A stretch of DNA of 64,000 bases, from assembly GCF_902464545.1 (NCBI RefSeq), contig NZ_CABQJR010000006.1, positions 30,331 through 94,330 on the forward strand. Reading direction: 5' to 3'. The notes under the pieces are model-generated. The model saw only the letters and a list, made by a program, of their open reading frames with translations. It was not told the DNA's origin and did no database searches. This DNA is from an uncultured Senegalimassilia sp. Lineage in GTDB: Bacteria; Actinomycetota; Coriobacteriia; Coriobacteriales; Eggerthellaceae. Positions 27,518 through 35,796 of this stretch are shown here, piece after piece. The first letter of the stretch is position 1. The number at the start of each line of letters is the position of its first letter. The position numbers were made by a program, and so were the translations under genes.

Positions 27518-28717
27518 CTAACGTTGGCCCGCGGCGTCGTTGCAGCTCAGGAACTCGCGCAAATCAGTGTGCATCAGGAAATCGAGCTCGGCCTTGCCGC
27601 GTTCGTCAAGATCGGTTTCCACGAACAGGAAGCCGTAGCATCCGAACGTGGGCACATCGAACTCTCGCAGCTCCAAAACCCTATCGAAGCGCTCGGAGAA
27701 CGCCGGGTAATCGAACTCCTCATTCCCCGTCACGCCCTCCGGCGGATTGAGCAGCGACATGGTGTACACATGGTCGCCCGCATACGCGAACGCCGCGTCG
27801 TAATCGGGCAGCGTGTCGGTCAAAAACGCCTCATACGTGCGGAAACCGTAGGCGTGCTGAGCAACATCGGTGCCGCCCAGGCCGGCGAATCGCAGGGGAT
27901 TGAACTCGATGGGGCGAATGACGCCGCTACCCTGCTCGTCCACGCGAACCTCGACATGCACCGGGAAGTTCCGCGCCCCCACCAGGGCGTTCACGCGCGA
28001 AAGCCACTCTTCGAACGCAGGCGCCTTCTCGCGCACGATGGCCGCGGACGTGGTGTACATGCGGTCGGACGTGTCATCGGGACCGGCGAAATCATGACGC
28101 AGCACGTTGAGCACGTGCGCCGCGCCCTGCTCGTCGAAAAACGCGTCCAGGGCATATTCCTGCCCCGTGATGAACTGCTCCAGGATGAAATCGCTGCCGG
28201 CAACAACGCTGTCGGGGTACATGTCCGCCCACGCGGCAGCGTTCGACGCGAAATCGGCAAGCGCCTCGTCCCAATCGGCACGGCAGCGCACCGTGTGCAC
28301 GCCCATGCTGCAGAACCCGCGCGCGGGCTTCACCACGAACGGCATATGCGGCTCAAGCTCGGCAAAGTCGAGTTTCCCCAGCTCATCAGCCGTGCATGCG
28401 CGGAAGAAGAAGCCCTCGTCCATCTGCGCCAGAAGCTTGCGCATGGCAACCTTGTCCTTGAACACGGTGATGGCGTGCGTAAGGCTGGGATTGTCCGCAT
28501 GCGAGCAGATCCACTCGAGCGTGTTCTCGGAGTTGGTGTACACGCGCTCGCCCGCGGAAAGGCGCGAGGCAGCTTCGGCCTGATCGACCAGGTGCAACGC
28601 GCGCCCGGACGCAAAAGCCGTGCGCTCGGAGAACGCATTGCGAAGCACAGGGTGTTGCGAAGATTCAAGCCATTCCAACAATTGCGGCGAAGCATACGGT
28701 TCGTCAAGGATGACCAT
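27518..28717 (-). CDS. ATP-grasp-domain ligase-like protein
   Basis: 399 residues from ATG 28717 (GAAAGGGG upstream). The middle region is an ATP-grasp fold: MPFVVKPARGFCSMGV (ATP-binding Lys and glycine-rich loop), FILEQFITGQEYALDAFF (Glu and Gly-x-E), and VEVRVDEQGSGVIRPIEFNPLRF (metal-binding E...N). Such enzymes join a carboxylate to an amine or thiol through an acyl-phosphate. It forms a two-gene operon with the membrane protein downstream, which suggests a role in modifying or exporting a small peptide or lipid (inference). Confidence 0.85.
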   Translation of the reverse strand: MVILDEPYASPQLLEWLESSQHPVLRNAFSERTAFASGRALHLVDQAEAASRLSAGERVYTNSENTLEWICSHADNPSLTHAITVFKDKVAMRKLLAQMDEGFFFRACTADELGKLDFAELEPHMPFVVKPARGFCSMGVHTVRCRADWDEALADFASNAAAWADMYPDSVVAGSDFILEQFITGQEYALDAFFDEQGAAHVLNVLRHDFAGPDDTSDRMYTTSAAIVREKAPAFEEWLSRVNALVGARNFPVHVEVRVDEQGSGVIRPIEFNPLRFAGLGGTDVAQHAYGFRTYEAFLTDTLPDYDAAFAYAGDHVYTMSLLNPPEGVTGNEEFDYPAFSERFDRVLELREFDVPTFGCYGFLFVETDLDERGKAELDFLMHTDLREFLSCNDAAGQR

Positions 28718-28882
28718 GGCAGACCCCTTTCGGCACTCGCTCAGCGCGCCCGGCGCGCACTACTTAAGCGAATAGTATACCCCCGCCGCGCAGCAAAAAC
28801 GCCGCCTAGCGCATCCCTGCGTCAAACCCTCAGCAAGGGGTGGTTGAAAAAGCAACTGTTTTTCACAAGAGAGATAATTCGG

Positions 28883-28942
28883 AAGGGGCTGCGGCGGAAA
28901 TCCTGGACCAAAAGAGCACCAGGATTTCCGCCGCAGCCCCTT
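28883..28942. repeat. 24-bp perfect inverted repeat with 12-nt spacer
   Basis: The left arm 28883-28906 starts AAGGGGCTGCGGCGG; the right arm 28919-28942 is its exact complement, ending CAGCCCCTT. The spacer is ACCAAAAGAGCA. No T-run follows on either strand, although a weaker A/T dyad (GAAAAA...TTTTTC) lies at about 28847-28866. It sits in the 277-bp gap (28718-28994) downstream of the DUF4143 gene. It could be a strong terminator or processing stem, or a MITE-like remnant. Confidence 0.7.
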
Positions 28943-28994
28943 ACTGGAACGTAGTCTTGACTAAACGCAAGCGCCTGCTGAACGCCAGCCGGTC

Positions 28995-30293
28995 CTACGG
29001 CATTAAGGCGGTGATGGGGAACACGTAAATGTCGTGCTCAGCGTCGTAGCGACAGAAGGGCGAGGTTGCGGTGAGGACGGCCGAGAACGCAGGCTTCGGA
29101 TTGCGCGCGGCAGGATTCGCCGCGACTTTCTGACGCAAGCGCTCGATGTTCCTGATGCCGTCGGGTACCTTGGTCTCGCCGAGCTTGACCTCCAGCGCCG
29201 CCCAGCGACCGTCGCGCAGCTCGATGATGGCATCGACCTCCAGACCGTCGGAGTCGCCGTAGTAGCGCAACGACCCCGGGTGGGCTCCGGGCATGCAGGC
29301 GGCGTAGGCCCGCAGATCGTGAATACACAGTGACTCGAAAAGCAATCCGAACGTCTGCCCATCGGACAACAGGCGCTCAGGGCCCATGCCAAGCGCAGCA
29401 GCAGGGATGGAAGGGTCGGCGAAGTAGCGCTTGGGCTTGGTGCGCAAGCGCGACTTCGCGCGTACGGGCGCATCCCAGCCGTGCAGGCTCTCGATTACGT
29501 ACATGCTCTCGAGCATGTCAAGATAGGACGTCACGGTAGAGGTAGCCGGCGCACCGGCCTCGTCGCCAAGGGCCGCATCCTGAGCGATGGTCTGCAGGGT
29601 AGCCGCCGTGGCAACGTTGCGCGCAAGCGAGGACACGATGCGCCGTGCCATATCGGACGTGCCGCCCTTCCTGGGAACGCTGACCTCGAACATGGCGTCG
29701 AGGTACTGGTCGACGACCTCTGCGGCCGTTTGGGCGTTGGCCCCGAGCAGGGCGGGCCAGCCTCCGCAGCAGATGGCATCGGCCAAGGGCGCCAAGGAAG
29801 CATCGCACGCCGAGGGTTCAAACGAACCCTCGAACAGCCCTGACAGCGACACCGCGCCCGTAGACAACCCGCGCTCCCATAGCGTCATGGTGCTCATATC
29901 AACACGCGCTATGCGGCCTGCCCCGCTGTGGGTAACGGCGTCTTTGGCCGGGGTGGACGAACCCGTGAGGATGAACAGCCCGTGCTCGCCGCCGGCGGCA
30001 TCGACCGCGCGGCGCGCGGCATCCCACGTGGAAGGAACCTCCTGCCACTCGTCGACAACGTGCGGGTGCGCCCCCTGCAGCGCCAGCGTGGGGTCTGCTT
30101 CAGCCAATGCCTTGACATTCGGGTCATCCAGGTGCACAACGCTCTCGCCGAACGCCAGCGCCGTCCAAGACTTGCCACACCACTTCGTGCCGCGGATCTC
30201 GACCGCACCGAAGGTATGAAGCAGCCGATGCAAGCGTTCGTCCACAAGGCGCGGCTGATACGTTTTCGGCTTCTCCGTCCCATAGGCTACCAT
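28995..30293 (-). CDS. AAA-type ATPase with DUF4143 / nuclease-fold C-terminus
   Basis: 432 residues from ATG 30293; a TTG at 30299 lies closer to the GAGAGG site and is possible. The P-loop is the variant GTKWCGKSWTAL (residues 35-46), typical of the DUF4143 'ATP-binding protein' family. Walker B region is HPHVVDEWQEV and sensor-1 is LFILTGSSTP. After a winged-helix-like part (VTSYLDMLESMYVIESL), the C-terminus ends with SDGLEVDAIIELRDGRWAALEVKLG, a PD-(D/E)xK-like D...ExK signature. These ATPases are common in gut bacteria and their function is unproven. The promoter region carries four 23-bp direct repeats. Confidence 0.85.
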   Translation of the reverse strand: MVAYGTEKPKTYQPRLVDERLHRLLHTFGAVEIRGTKWCGKSWTALAFGESVVHLDDPNVKALAEADPTLALQGAHPHVVDEWQEVPSTWDAARRAVDAAGGEHGLFILTGSSTPAKDAVTHSGAGRIARVDMSTMTLWERGLSTGAVSLSGLFEGSFEPSACDASLAPLADAICCGGWPALLGANAQTAAEVVDQYLDAMFEVSVPRKGGTSDMARRIVSSLARNVATAATLQTIAQDAALGDEAGAPATSTVTSYLDMLESMYVIESLHGWDAPVRAKSRLRTKPKRYFADPSIPAAALGMGPERLLSDGQTFGLLFESLCIHDLRAYAACMPGAHPGSLRYYGDSDGLEVDAIIELRDGRWAALEVKLGETKVPDGIRNIERLRQKVAANPAARNPKPAFSAVLTATSPFCRYDAEHDIYVFPITALMP

Positions 30294-30320
30294 AGTCAAA
30301 CAATCCTCTCTGACATGGGC

Positions 30321-30412
30321 ATACTGTGTTTTCGAGGATTATCATACTCGATTTTCGAGGACTGCGACACTCTGTTTTCGAGGAATTTATTCAGCGTTTT
30401 TCGAGATTCTGA
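30321..30412. promoter_or_regulatory. Four 23-bp direct repeats upstream of the DUF4143 ATPase
   Basis: The core TTTTCGAGGA (last copy TTTTCGAGAT) starts at 30329, 30352, 30375 and 30398, exactly 23 bp apart, about two DNA turns. On the minus (coding) strand each unit reads TCCTCGAAAA followed by AGTATG, AGTATG, AGTGTC and CTGAAT. The array covers about -28 to -120 relative to the ATG, where a promoter must lie. It looks like a cooperative operator or iteron set. Confidence 0.8.
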
Positions 30413-30570
30413 AAAAGCACTGCGCCTATAACCTCACAAACCCATAGCGCTTGATCGACAACGCGGAAGACCACCAGCACGGCAGAAGCAGCCAGCCCGA
30501 AAGTCAACATGGCGCGGCGGGCGAAGAAACCGAGGATGCGAAGCGCGACGAACGAGAGCCGTTCGCCCAT
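30391..30570 (-). CDS. Possible 59-aa small membrane protein
   Basis: ATG 30570 has a weak AGGA about 10 nt upstream. The product has one or two hydrophobic segments (MLTFGLAASAVLVVFRVVDQ, ALWVCEVIGAVLF) flanked by Arg/Lys. Its last codons run into the 23-bp repeat array, which argues for caution. Besides this ORF I see only the repeats between 30294 and 30721. Confidence 0.25.
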   Translation of the reverse strand: MGERLSFVALRILGFFARRAMLTFGLAASAVLVVFRVVDQALWVCEVIGAVLFQNLEKR

Positions 30571-30721
30571 AGCAATGTAATCCTGTGGCTGCAAAAGCAA
30601 CCAGGCAGATAAGCAACCCAAGCCCGCATCTTGCGGAGCACGATACCCAGCTAGCAGCTCGCCCCTTGCAGGCGGCGGTATACTGCTGCGCAGCGAAATC
30701 GATTCGGACAGGGGGGCATCA

Positions 30722-31246
30722 GTGCGCGGCAATATCCCAGATGCGGTGGACCATGCACTGCGCAGCCCTCGCTCCTTGGCGCCGTTGGTGCTGGTCATGG
30801 GATTTTTGGGCGCCACGGCGCGCTATGCCCTGGAGATGCTCCTGCCCGCACAATGCGGCTTCCCCGTCGCCACGCTTGCGGTGAACATATTCGGTTGTTT
30901 CACATTGGAGATCGTCAATCAATTCGTCGCACGCCGCACAAGCCTGCCGGCGCCGTTGGTGAAGTCGATGGGCATTGGGCTTATCGGGGCGTTCACCACC
31001 ATCGCCGCGCTTTCCACCGAGAATCTGGCGCTTTTGCAGCAGGAGCGTTTCGGCATGTTCGCGTTGTATCTGGGCATCACCGTGTTCGCCACGTTCGGAG
31101 CCGCCTACGCGGGAAAGCGTGCGGCCGAGGCCATGGGACCGCGCTACAGCGCGCATCACCAGATCGCGGCCCCACGCGAAAGTACGCATCACCAAGTCGC
31201 GGCCCCACAGGCGGATTCCCCGCAAAACGAAGGCGATGCGCAATGA
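30722..31246 (+). CDS. crcB: Fluc/CrcB fluoride channel subunit 1
   Basis: 174 residues from GTG 30722 with AGGGGGG upstream. Four transmembrane helices with the family motifs GATARYALE, VNIFGCFTLE and GLIGAFTTIAALSTE (Phe-box and Thr/Ser track). Fluc channels export fluoride passively as dual-topology dimers. The C-terminal tail (about 135-174) is unusually long, with a 33-bp tandem duplication (HHQ(I/V)AAP twice). The gene overlaps the second crcB by ATGA. Confidence 0.92.
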   Translation: MRGNIPDAVDHALRSPRSLAPLVLVMGFLGATARYALEMLLPAQCGFPVATLAVNIFGCFTLEIVNQFVARRTSLPAPLVKSMGIGLIGAFTTIAALSTENLALLQQERFGMFALYLGITVFATFGAAYAGKRAAEAMGPRYSAHHQIAAPRESTHHQVAAPQADSPQNEGDAQ

Positions 31247-31623
31247 GCCCGCTGACGTTGATCATGGTCGGCCTGGGAGGAGCGGCCGGCGCGCTGTGCC
31301 GCCATAGGGCGCTTTCGTTCATGAAGCCCCGCTCAAACAGCTGGTTTCCCTGGCCCACGCTGCTGGTGAACCTTGCGTCGTGCACCGTCGCCGGGGCGGC
31401 GCTTGCAGGGGCCGCCGCGCTTGGGCAAACCGCCTACATAGCGCTGACCATGGGGTTTCTGGGCGGCTTCTCCACGCTTTCCACCATGAACTGCGAGGCC
31501 GTCGATATGGCCACGGAAGGGCATCACGGAGAAGCGGCCGCATATCTGGTGGTCACCTACGGCTCAACCCTAGGCGCCGCCGCGCTCGGCTTCGCCCTGG
31601 CGCACGCAGCCATAGGCGCCTAA
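31243..31623 (+). CDS. crcB: Fluc/CrcB fluoride channel subunit 2
   Basis: 126 residues from ATG 31243, overlapping the first crcB stop (ATGA). Four helices with GGAAGALCRHRAL, WPTLLVNLASCTVAG and MGFLGGFSTLSTMNCEAVD. Tandem crcB genes usually encode the two oppositely oriented halves of a heterodimeric channel. No fluoride riboswitch consensus is visible upstream of the pair. Confidence 0.92.
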   Translation: MSPLTLIMVGLGGAAGALCRHRALSFMKPRSNSWFPWPTLLVNLASCTVAGAALAGAAALGQTAYIALTMGFLGGFSTLSTMNCEAVDMATEGHHGEAAAYLVVTYGSTLGAAALGFALAHAAIGA

Positions 31624-31680
31624 AGCAGACCTGCCGCACTTCCAGACATGCAAACCTCGCGCTTTGCGCGAACGCACAAA

Positions 31681-31718
31681 GCGGCGCAGCGCGAGCACAA
31701 TCGCCCGCGCTGCGCCGC
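31681..31718. terminator. Terminator between convergent crcB and J-domain genes
   Basis: A 13-bp perfect stem GCGGCGCAGCGCG / CGCGCTGCGCCGC with a 12-nt loop; on the minus strand it is followed by TTTG. Confidence 0.6.
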
Positions 31719-31821
31719 ATACCTACCGCAAACTCGCGCAACACCACAAGCTCACGCAGCTCCGTCAGCGACAAGCGCGCAAAACCCGGCGTGCGCCGCA
31801 CGCCCGCGCCGCGTCTCTTCC

Positions 31822-32721
31822 CTACAACCCCACCTTCGCCGCTTGGTACGTGTGAATGCGGTCGCGGAGGTTCTGCACATCGAACAGCACCGACACCAAA
31901 AACGCCACGGTGAGCGGAGCGCCCACGAAGCCGTTGCGCGGCGCCAGCATGAAGATGAGCGGCGCGCCGAAGATCATGATGGGCACCAGCAGCATGACGA
32001 GCAGGCTGCCCATGCGCTTATACAGTCCGTAGATGATGGACGCCATCACGTACAGAAACAGGCCCGTCGCCGAGGAGCCCGCGATGGAGAGCACCGCAAG
32101 CGCCACCACCTTGGCGGCGACCATGAGCGCCTCGTCGCGCAGGCCCTTCTTCGCGCGGGCGAACACCTCTTCGCCGGTCTGCTGCTGCGCGTGTGCGGCA
32201 CGAAACGGCGCAAACGGGTCGAAGGGGTCGTATTCCACGGTGAACCCGCCGAACGGCCACTCGGCGCCACCGGTGCGCTGACCTGCGCCGTTCTGCCCCG
32301 AACCCGATCGCTGCGAGCCCGCGGCACCGCTGAAGATGTCGTCCCAGCTGGTCCACACGTACGTGGTCTGGCCCTGGGCCGCGTCGCCGAACGGCCAGCC
32401 GGCGAACGGGTCGAAGGGGTTGCCCTGGCCGGACGCGCCGCCCTGCCCCGCCGAGCCCGTCGGGTGCGCATAGGGGTTGCCCGCATACGGACGCGGGTCG
32501 CGGCGCGGGTCGAACTCGGGCGACCAGCTGCGGTTGATCAGCACGTCGCGCGCTTCGTTGATCTGCTTGGTAAGCTCCTCGGCCTCGGCGTGCTCCTTCG
32601 AGTCCAGGGGGAACTTGTCGGGATGATGGGCGATGACGAGCTTGCGATGAGCCTTCTTGATCTCATCGTCGCTAGCCCCATCGGCCAAGCCCAGTATTTT
32701 AAGTGCTTCTGATTTCTTCAT
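31822..32721 (-). CDS. Membrane-bound J-domain (DnaJ-like) protein
   Basis: 299 residues from ATG 32721 (no clear ribosome site). Residues 1-65 are a J domain (EALKILGLADGASDDEIKKAHRKL; HPD motif in AHHPDKF), which stimulates DnaK ATPase. A Gly/Pro/Phe-rich linker follows (about 75-180, several DPF repeats). The C-terminal ~110 residues have three or four hydrophobic helices, so the J domain is tethered to the membrane. It is not DnaJ itself: no zinc fingers or C-terminal substrate domain. Confidence 0.85.
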   Translation of the reverse strand: MKKSEALKILGLADGASDDEIKKAHRKLVIAHHPDKFPLDSKEHAEAEELTKQINEARDVLINRSWSPEFDPRRDPRPYAGNPYAHPTGSAGQGGASGQGNPFDPFAGWPFGDAAQGQTTYVWTSWDDIFSGAAGSQRSGSGQNGAGQRTGGAEWPFGGFTVEYDPFDPFAPFRAAHAQQQTGEEVFARAKKGLRDEALMVAAKVVALAVLSIAGSSATGLFLYVMASIIYGLYKRMGSLLVMLLVPIMIFGAPLIFMLAPRNGFVGAPLTVAFLVSVLFDVQNLRDRIHTYQAAKVGL

Positions 32722-32840
32722 AACGCCGACTATACGGGACGATTCCCGCCGCACAACCAAAACGCCGGGGATGTCACGCATTCGTCAGAAAAAACCGGCG
32801 CGAAAACCGCACGGAACCACCGAAATCAGCGCATAAAGAA

Positions 32841-32875
32841 AGCGGCCCGCCGAAAAGGCGGACCGCTCGCAAGTT
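32841..32875 (-). terminator. Terminator downstream of purH
   Basis: Stem AGCGGCCCGCC (32841-32851) / GGCGGACCGCT (32857-32867) with one mismatch; on the minus strand it is followed by TTTCTTT (32834-32840). It lies about 160 bp after the purH stop. The rest of the 303-bp gap 32722-33024 shows no gene. Confidence 0.6.
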
Positions 32876-33024
32876 TCGCTTTCCCACGCCCTTACGGGCG
32901 CAGCGGGAGCAAACGACGCCGGCGACTCAGGCGCGGGCGGGCGCGCACCACACGCGGGCGCACCGTACGCATCACACGCACGCACGCCAAACAGCGCACC
33001 CGCCCCGCCCGCCAGCTTCGCAAA

Positions 33025-34668
33025 CTAGTGGCGGAAGTGGCGATGGCCGGTGAACACCATGGCGATGCCGTGCTCGTTGCACGCCTGGATGGACTCCTCG
33101 TCGCGCACGGAGCCGCCGGGCTGGATGATGGCAGTGATGCCCCACTCGGCCAGCGTGTCCACGTTGTCGCGGAACGGGAAGAACGCGTCGGACGCGCAAA
33201 CCAGGCCCTTGGGCTCCACGCCCATGCGCTCGCATGCCTCATGGGCGCGCTTGCACGCCAAAAGCGCGCTGTCCACACGGTTGGGCTGGCCCGGGCCCAT
33301 GCCGATGCCGGCGTGGTCGCGCGACACCAGGATGGCGTTGGACTTCACGCCCTTGCACACGCGCCATGCGAACATGAGCTCGTGCATCTCGGCGTCCGTG
33401 GGCTTGCGATCGGTGGGAACGGTGAAGGTTGCCGGATCCTCGGACACGTGGTCGACGTCCTGCACCAGCACGCCGCCGTCGACGGAACGGACCTCAACGG
33501 CAGCCGGAGCGTCGATGCCGCCGGTGCGCAGCACGCGCAGGTTCTTCTTCTGCTGCAGAAGCTCAAGCGCGGCAGACTCGAACTCGGGGGCGATGAGCAC
33601 CTCGACGAACTGCTTGTTCTCGTTGATGTGCTCGACCATCTCCAGCGTGACCTGGCGGTTCGCCGCGATGATGCCGCCGAAGGCGCTCTTCGGGTCGCAA
33701 GCGAAGGCCTTGTCGTAGGCCTCGGTGATGTTCTCGGCCGTGGCGGAGCCGCAGGGGTTCTGGTGCTTCAGGATGATGACAGCCGGCTCGTCGAGCTCGC
33801 GCACGAGCGACCAGCACGCATCGGTATCCAGGATGTTGTTGTAGGACAGCTCCTTGCCGTTGAGCTGCTGGGCGTTGACCAGGCTGTGCTCATGGGCGAA
33901 CTCGTCCACGCGGTAGAAGACGGCCTGCTGATGCGGGTTCTCGCCGTAGCGCAGGTCCTGCTGCTTCTGCATGTACAGGGCGCACTCGGGCGGGAACTCG
34001 CCCTGGGCCTCGATGCCTTCCTCGCAACCGCAGCCGCAACCCTCGCCGTGCTCGTGCGGATGCGCGGCCTGGACCTGATCGAACAGGAAGTCGGCGATGG
34101 CGCCGTCGTAGGCGTTGGTGGTCTCGAACACCTCAAGGGCCAGCTCCATACGGGTCTCACGCGTGGTGGCGCCGCCGTTGGCGCGCATCTCGGCAAGGAT
34201 GCCCTCATAGGTCTCGGGGTCGGTGACCACGGTGACGCTCTCGAAGTTCTTCGCGGCGCTGCGCAGCATGGAGGGACCGCCGATGTCGATGTTCTCGATG
34301 CAGGTGCCGAAGTCCGCGCCGGACTCGACCGTCTTCTCGAACGCATACAGGTTCACGACCACCATGTCGATCATCTGGATGCCGTGCTCGGCCGCCTCGG
34401 CCATGTGCTTTGCGTTGTCGCGCTTGGCCAGCAGGCCGCCGTGCACCATGGGATGCAGGGTCTTCACGCGACCGTCCATCATCTCGGGGAACTTCGTCAC
34501 CTCGTCGATGGGCGTGACCGGCACGCCGGCCTCCGCGATGACGCGGGCGGTGCCGCCCGTGGAGATGATCTCCGCGCCGAATTCGTCATGCAGCGCGCGG
34601 GCGAACTCGACGACGCCCGTCTTGTCCGTCACCGAGATGAGAACGCGCTTGACCTTCGGATCTGCCAC
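33025..34668 (-). CDS. purH: Bifunctional AICAR transformylase / IMP cyclohydrolase
   Basis: 547 residues from GTG 34668, with AGGAGAG 5-6 nt upstream and the family start ADPKVKRVLISVTDKTG; the longer frame is not supported. The N-terminal MGS-like IMP cyclohydrolase domain (about 1-195; STGGT, KTLHPMVHGGLL) precedes the AICAR transformylase domain (LRYGENPHQQAVFY; KHQNPCGSA catalytic K-H). It catalyses the last two steps of IMP synthesis. An inserted His/Cys-rich segment (residues 203-216, HPHEHGEGCGCGCE) sits between the domains. Second-last neighbours upstream are xdhC and purN. Confidence 0.97.
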   Translation of the reverse strand: MADPKVKRVLISVTDKTGVVEFARALHDEFGAEIISTGGTARVIAEAGVPVTPIDEVTKFPEMMDGRVKTLHPMVHGGLLAKRDNAKHMAEAAEHGIQMIDMVVVNLYAFEKTVESGADFGTCIENIDIGGPSMLRSAAKNFESVTVVTDPETYEGILAEMRANGGATTRETRMELALEVFETTNAYDGAIADFLFDQVQAAHPHEHGEGCGCGCEEGIEAQGEFPPECALYMQKQQDLRYGENPHQQAVFYRVDEFAHEHSLVNAQQLNGKELSYNNILDTDACWSLVRELDEPAVIILKHQNPCGSATAENITEAYDKAFACDPKSAFGGIIAANRQVTLEMVEHINENKQFVEVLIAPEFESAALELLQQKKNLRVLRTGGIDAPAAVEVRSVDGGVLVQDVDHVSEDPATFTVPTDRKPTDAEMHELMFAWRVCKGVKSNAILVSRDHAGIGMGPGQPNRVDSALLACKRAHEACERMGVEPKGLVCASDAFFPFRDNVDTLAEWGITAIIQPGGSVRDEESIQACNEHGIAMVFTGHRHFRH

Positions 34669-34782
34669 TTGCTCTCTCCTTACCTTGAACCGTTCCTTGT
34701 AAGTTCGTTCCTTATCGCAAAGCGGGGCTTTGCGCCGAAGCGCCGCCCGCAAGATGCCTGTTTCGGGGTTGCCCGCCGGGTC

Positions 34783-35796
34783 CTAGCGGCCCAGGCTTTC
34801 CTCGTGGCGCGCCCGCGCCTCGGGGCTATAGCGCTGCGTATATCGTACATCGACCAGTTCGGCCACGATAGAGATAGCCAATTCCGCCGGGGTTTTGGCG
34901 CCGAATTTCAGGCCGATGGGCCGCTTGATGCGTTCCCAATCCGCCTCGGAGGCGCCGCGAGCAAGCACCAGGTCGTGCACGGTGGAGTTCTTTCCCTTGC
35001 AGCCCATCATACCAACATAGTGAACGTTGTGCTTGACGGCCCACACGCAGCCATCGGGGTCGAACATGTGGCCGCGCGTGAGCACGCACACGTAGTCGCC
35101 GGGCGCGGGGGTGAGCTTGTCCAGCTCGTCGAAGTTGCCGCCGTCGAGCAGCACGCGCGTAGCGTCGGGGAAGCGCTCGGGCGAGAGGTACGCCGGGTCG
35201 TAGTCGACCGCGGTGACGGCGAAGCCCACGTGCGCGGCCAGCGCGCTCACCTCGGCAGCGGCATCGGAGGCGCCGAGCAGCCACACGCGCACCTGGTCAA
35301 ACAACGGCACGGAAAGCCAGGTCAGGCCATCGAGCTGCTCGTTGTGCATGCCAGGGCCGCGCGTGATGTCCTTCATCTGGAACACGTCGCGCGGGCTGGG
35401 CGTGCGCGCGGAGACGATCTCCTTCGCGTCGTTGCAGAAGAACACCATACCGGCACCGTCGGCCGAGCCGGTGTCGCCGTACTTCTTCGTGACCTCGTTG
35501 TCGGTGTTGGCCTGCGCGGCGGCGGGGTCGAACACCACCTTGAAGCCCAACCACGCCAGGTCGCCTTCTTCCATGGCGCGGGCGGCCCGCTCGAAGGTGG
35601 GCGCGTCGGCGGCGGTGAGGGAGGAGGAAAGTTTCCCAAGGTCATCGGGAGAAACGTGCATGTTGCCCTTCAGCGCCTCGGCGGAAAAGCACGGGAAGTC
35701 GGCGGACGAAAGCTCCACCGCACGTCCCGCGCGCAGATCGGCGGCGATGCCCGCCAGCGTTTCCCTACTCAGCAAGGTGCACCTTGCCCTCCGCAT
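34783..35796 (-). CDS. XdhC/CoxI-family protein (molybdoenzyme maturation type)
   Basis: About 337 residues; ATG 35796 overlaps the purN 3' end by 32 bp, with a possible TTG shortly downstream. The N-terminal XdhC/CoxI domain precedes a Rossmann-like C-terminal domain (VWLLGASDAAAEVSALAAHVG; DYVCVLTRGHMFD; YVGMMGCKGKN). XdhC proteins insert sulfurated molybdenum cofactor into xanthine dehydrogenase-family enzymes. Its place between purN and purH hints at purine turnover, but no xdh gene is in the window. Confidence 0.8.
   Translation of the reverse strand: MRRARCTLLSRETLAGIAADLRAGRAVELSSADFPCFSAEALKGNMHVSPDDLGKLSSSLTAADAPTFERAARAMEEGDLAWLGFKVVFDPAAAQANTDNEVTKKYGDTGSADGAGMVFFCNDAKEIVSARTPSPRDVFQMKDITRGPGMHNEQLDGLTWLSVPLFDQVRVWLLGASDAAAEVSALAAHVGFAVTAVDYDPAYLSPERFPDATRVLLDGGNFDELDKLTPAPGDYVCVLTRGHMFDPDGCVWAVKHNVHYVGMMGCKGKNSTVHDLVLARGASEADWERIKRPIGLKFGAKTPAELAISIVAELVDVRYTQRYSPEARARHEESLGR

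Noticed and set aside
28840..29028. 62-codon plus-strand ORF across the 24-bp hairpin
   Set aside because: No ribosome site, and it reads through both hairpin arms into the 3' end of the opposite gene.
30321..30412. CRISPR-like repeats
   Set aside because: Only a 10-bp core is conserved and the period is 23 bp, too short for repeat plus spacer; fits a binding-site array.
30600..30721. Fluoride riboswitch upstream of the crcB pair
   Set aside because: I looked for the conserved pseudoknot pattern and could not find it; only a good Shine-Dalgarno is visible.
32892..33278. Minus-strand ORF after purH
   Set aside because: It overlaps the purH 3' end in another frame and is Arg/Ser-rich low-complexity; a shadow.
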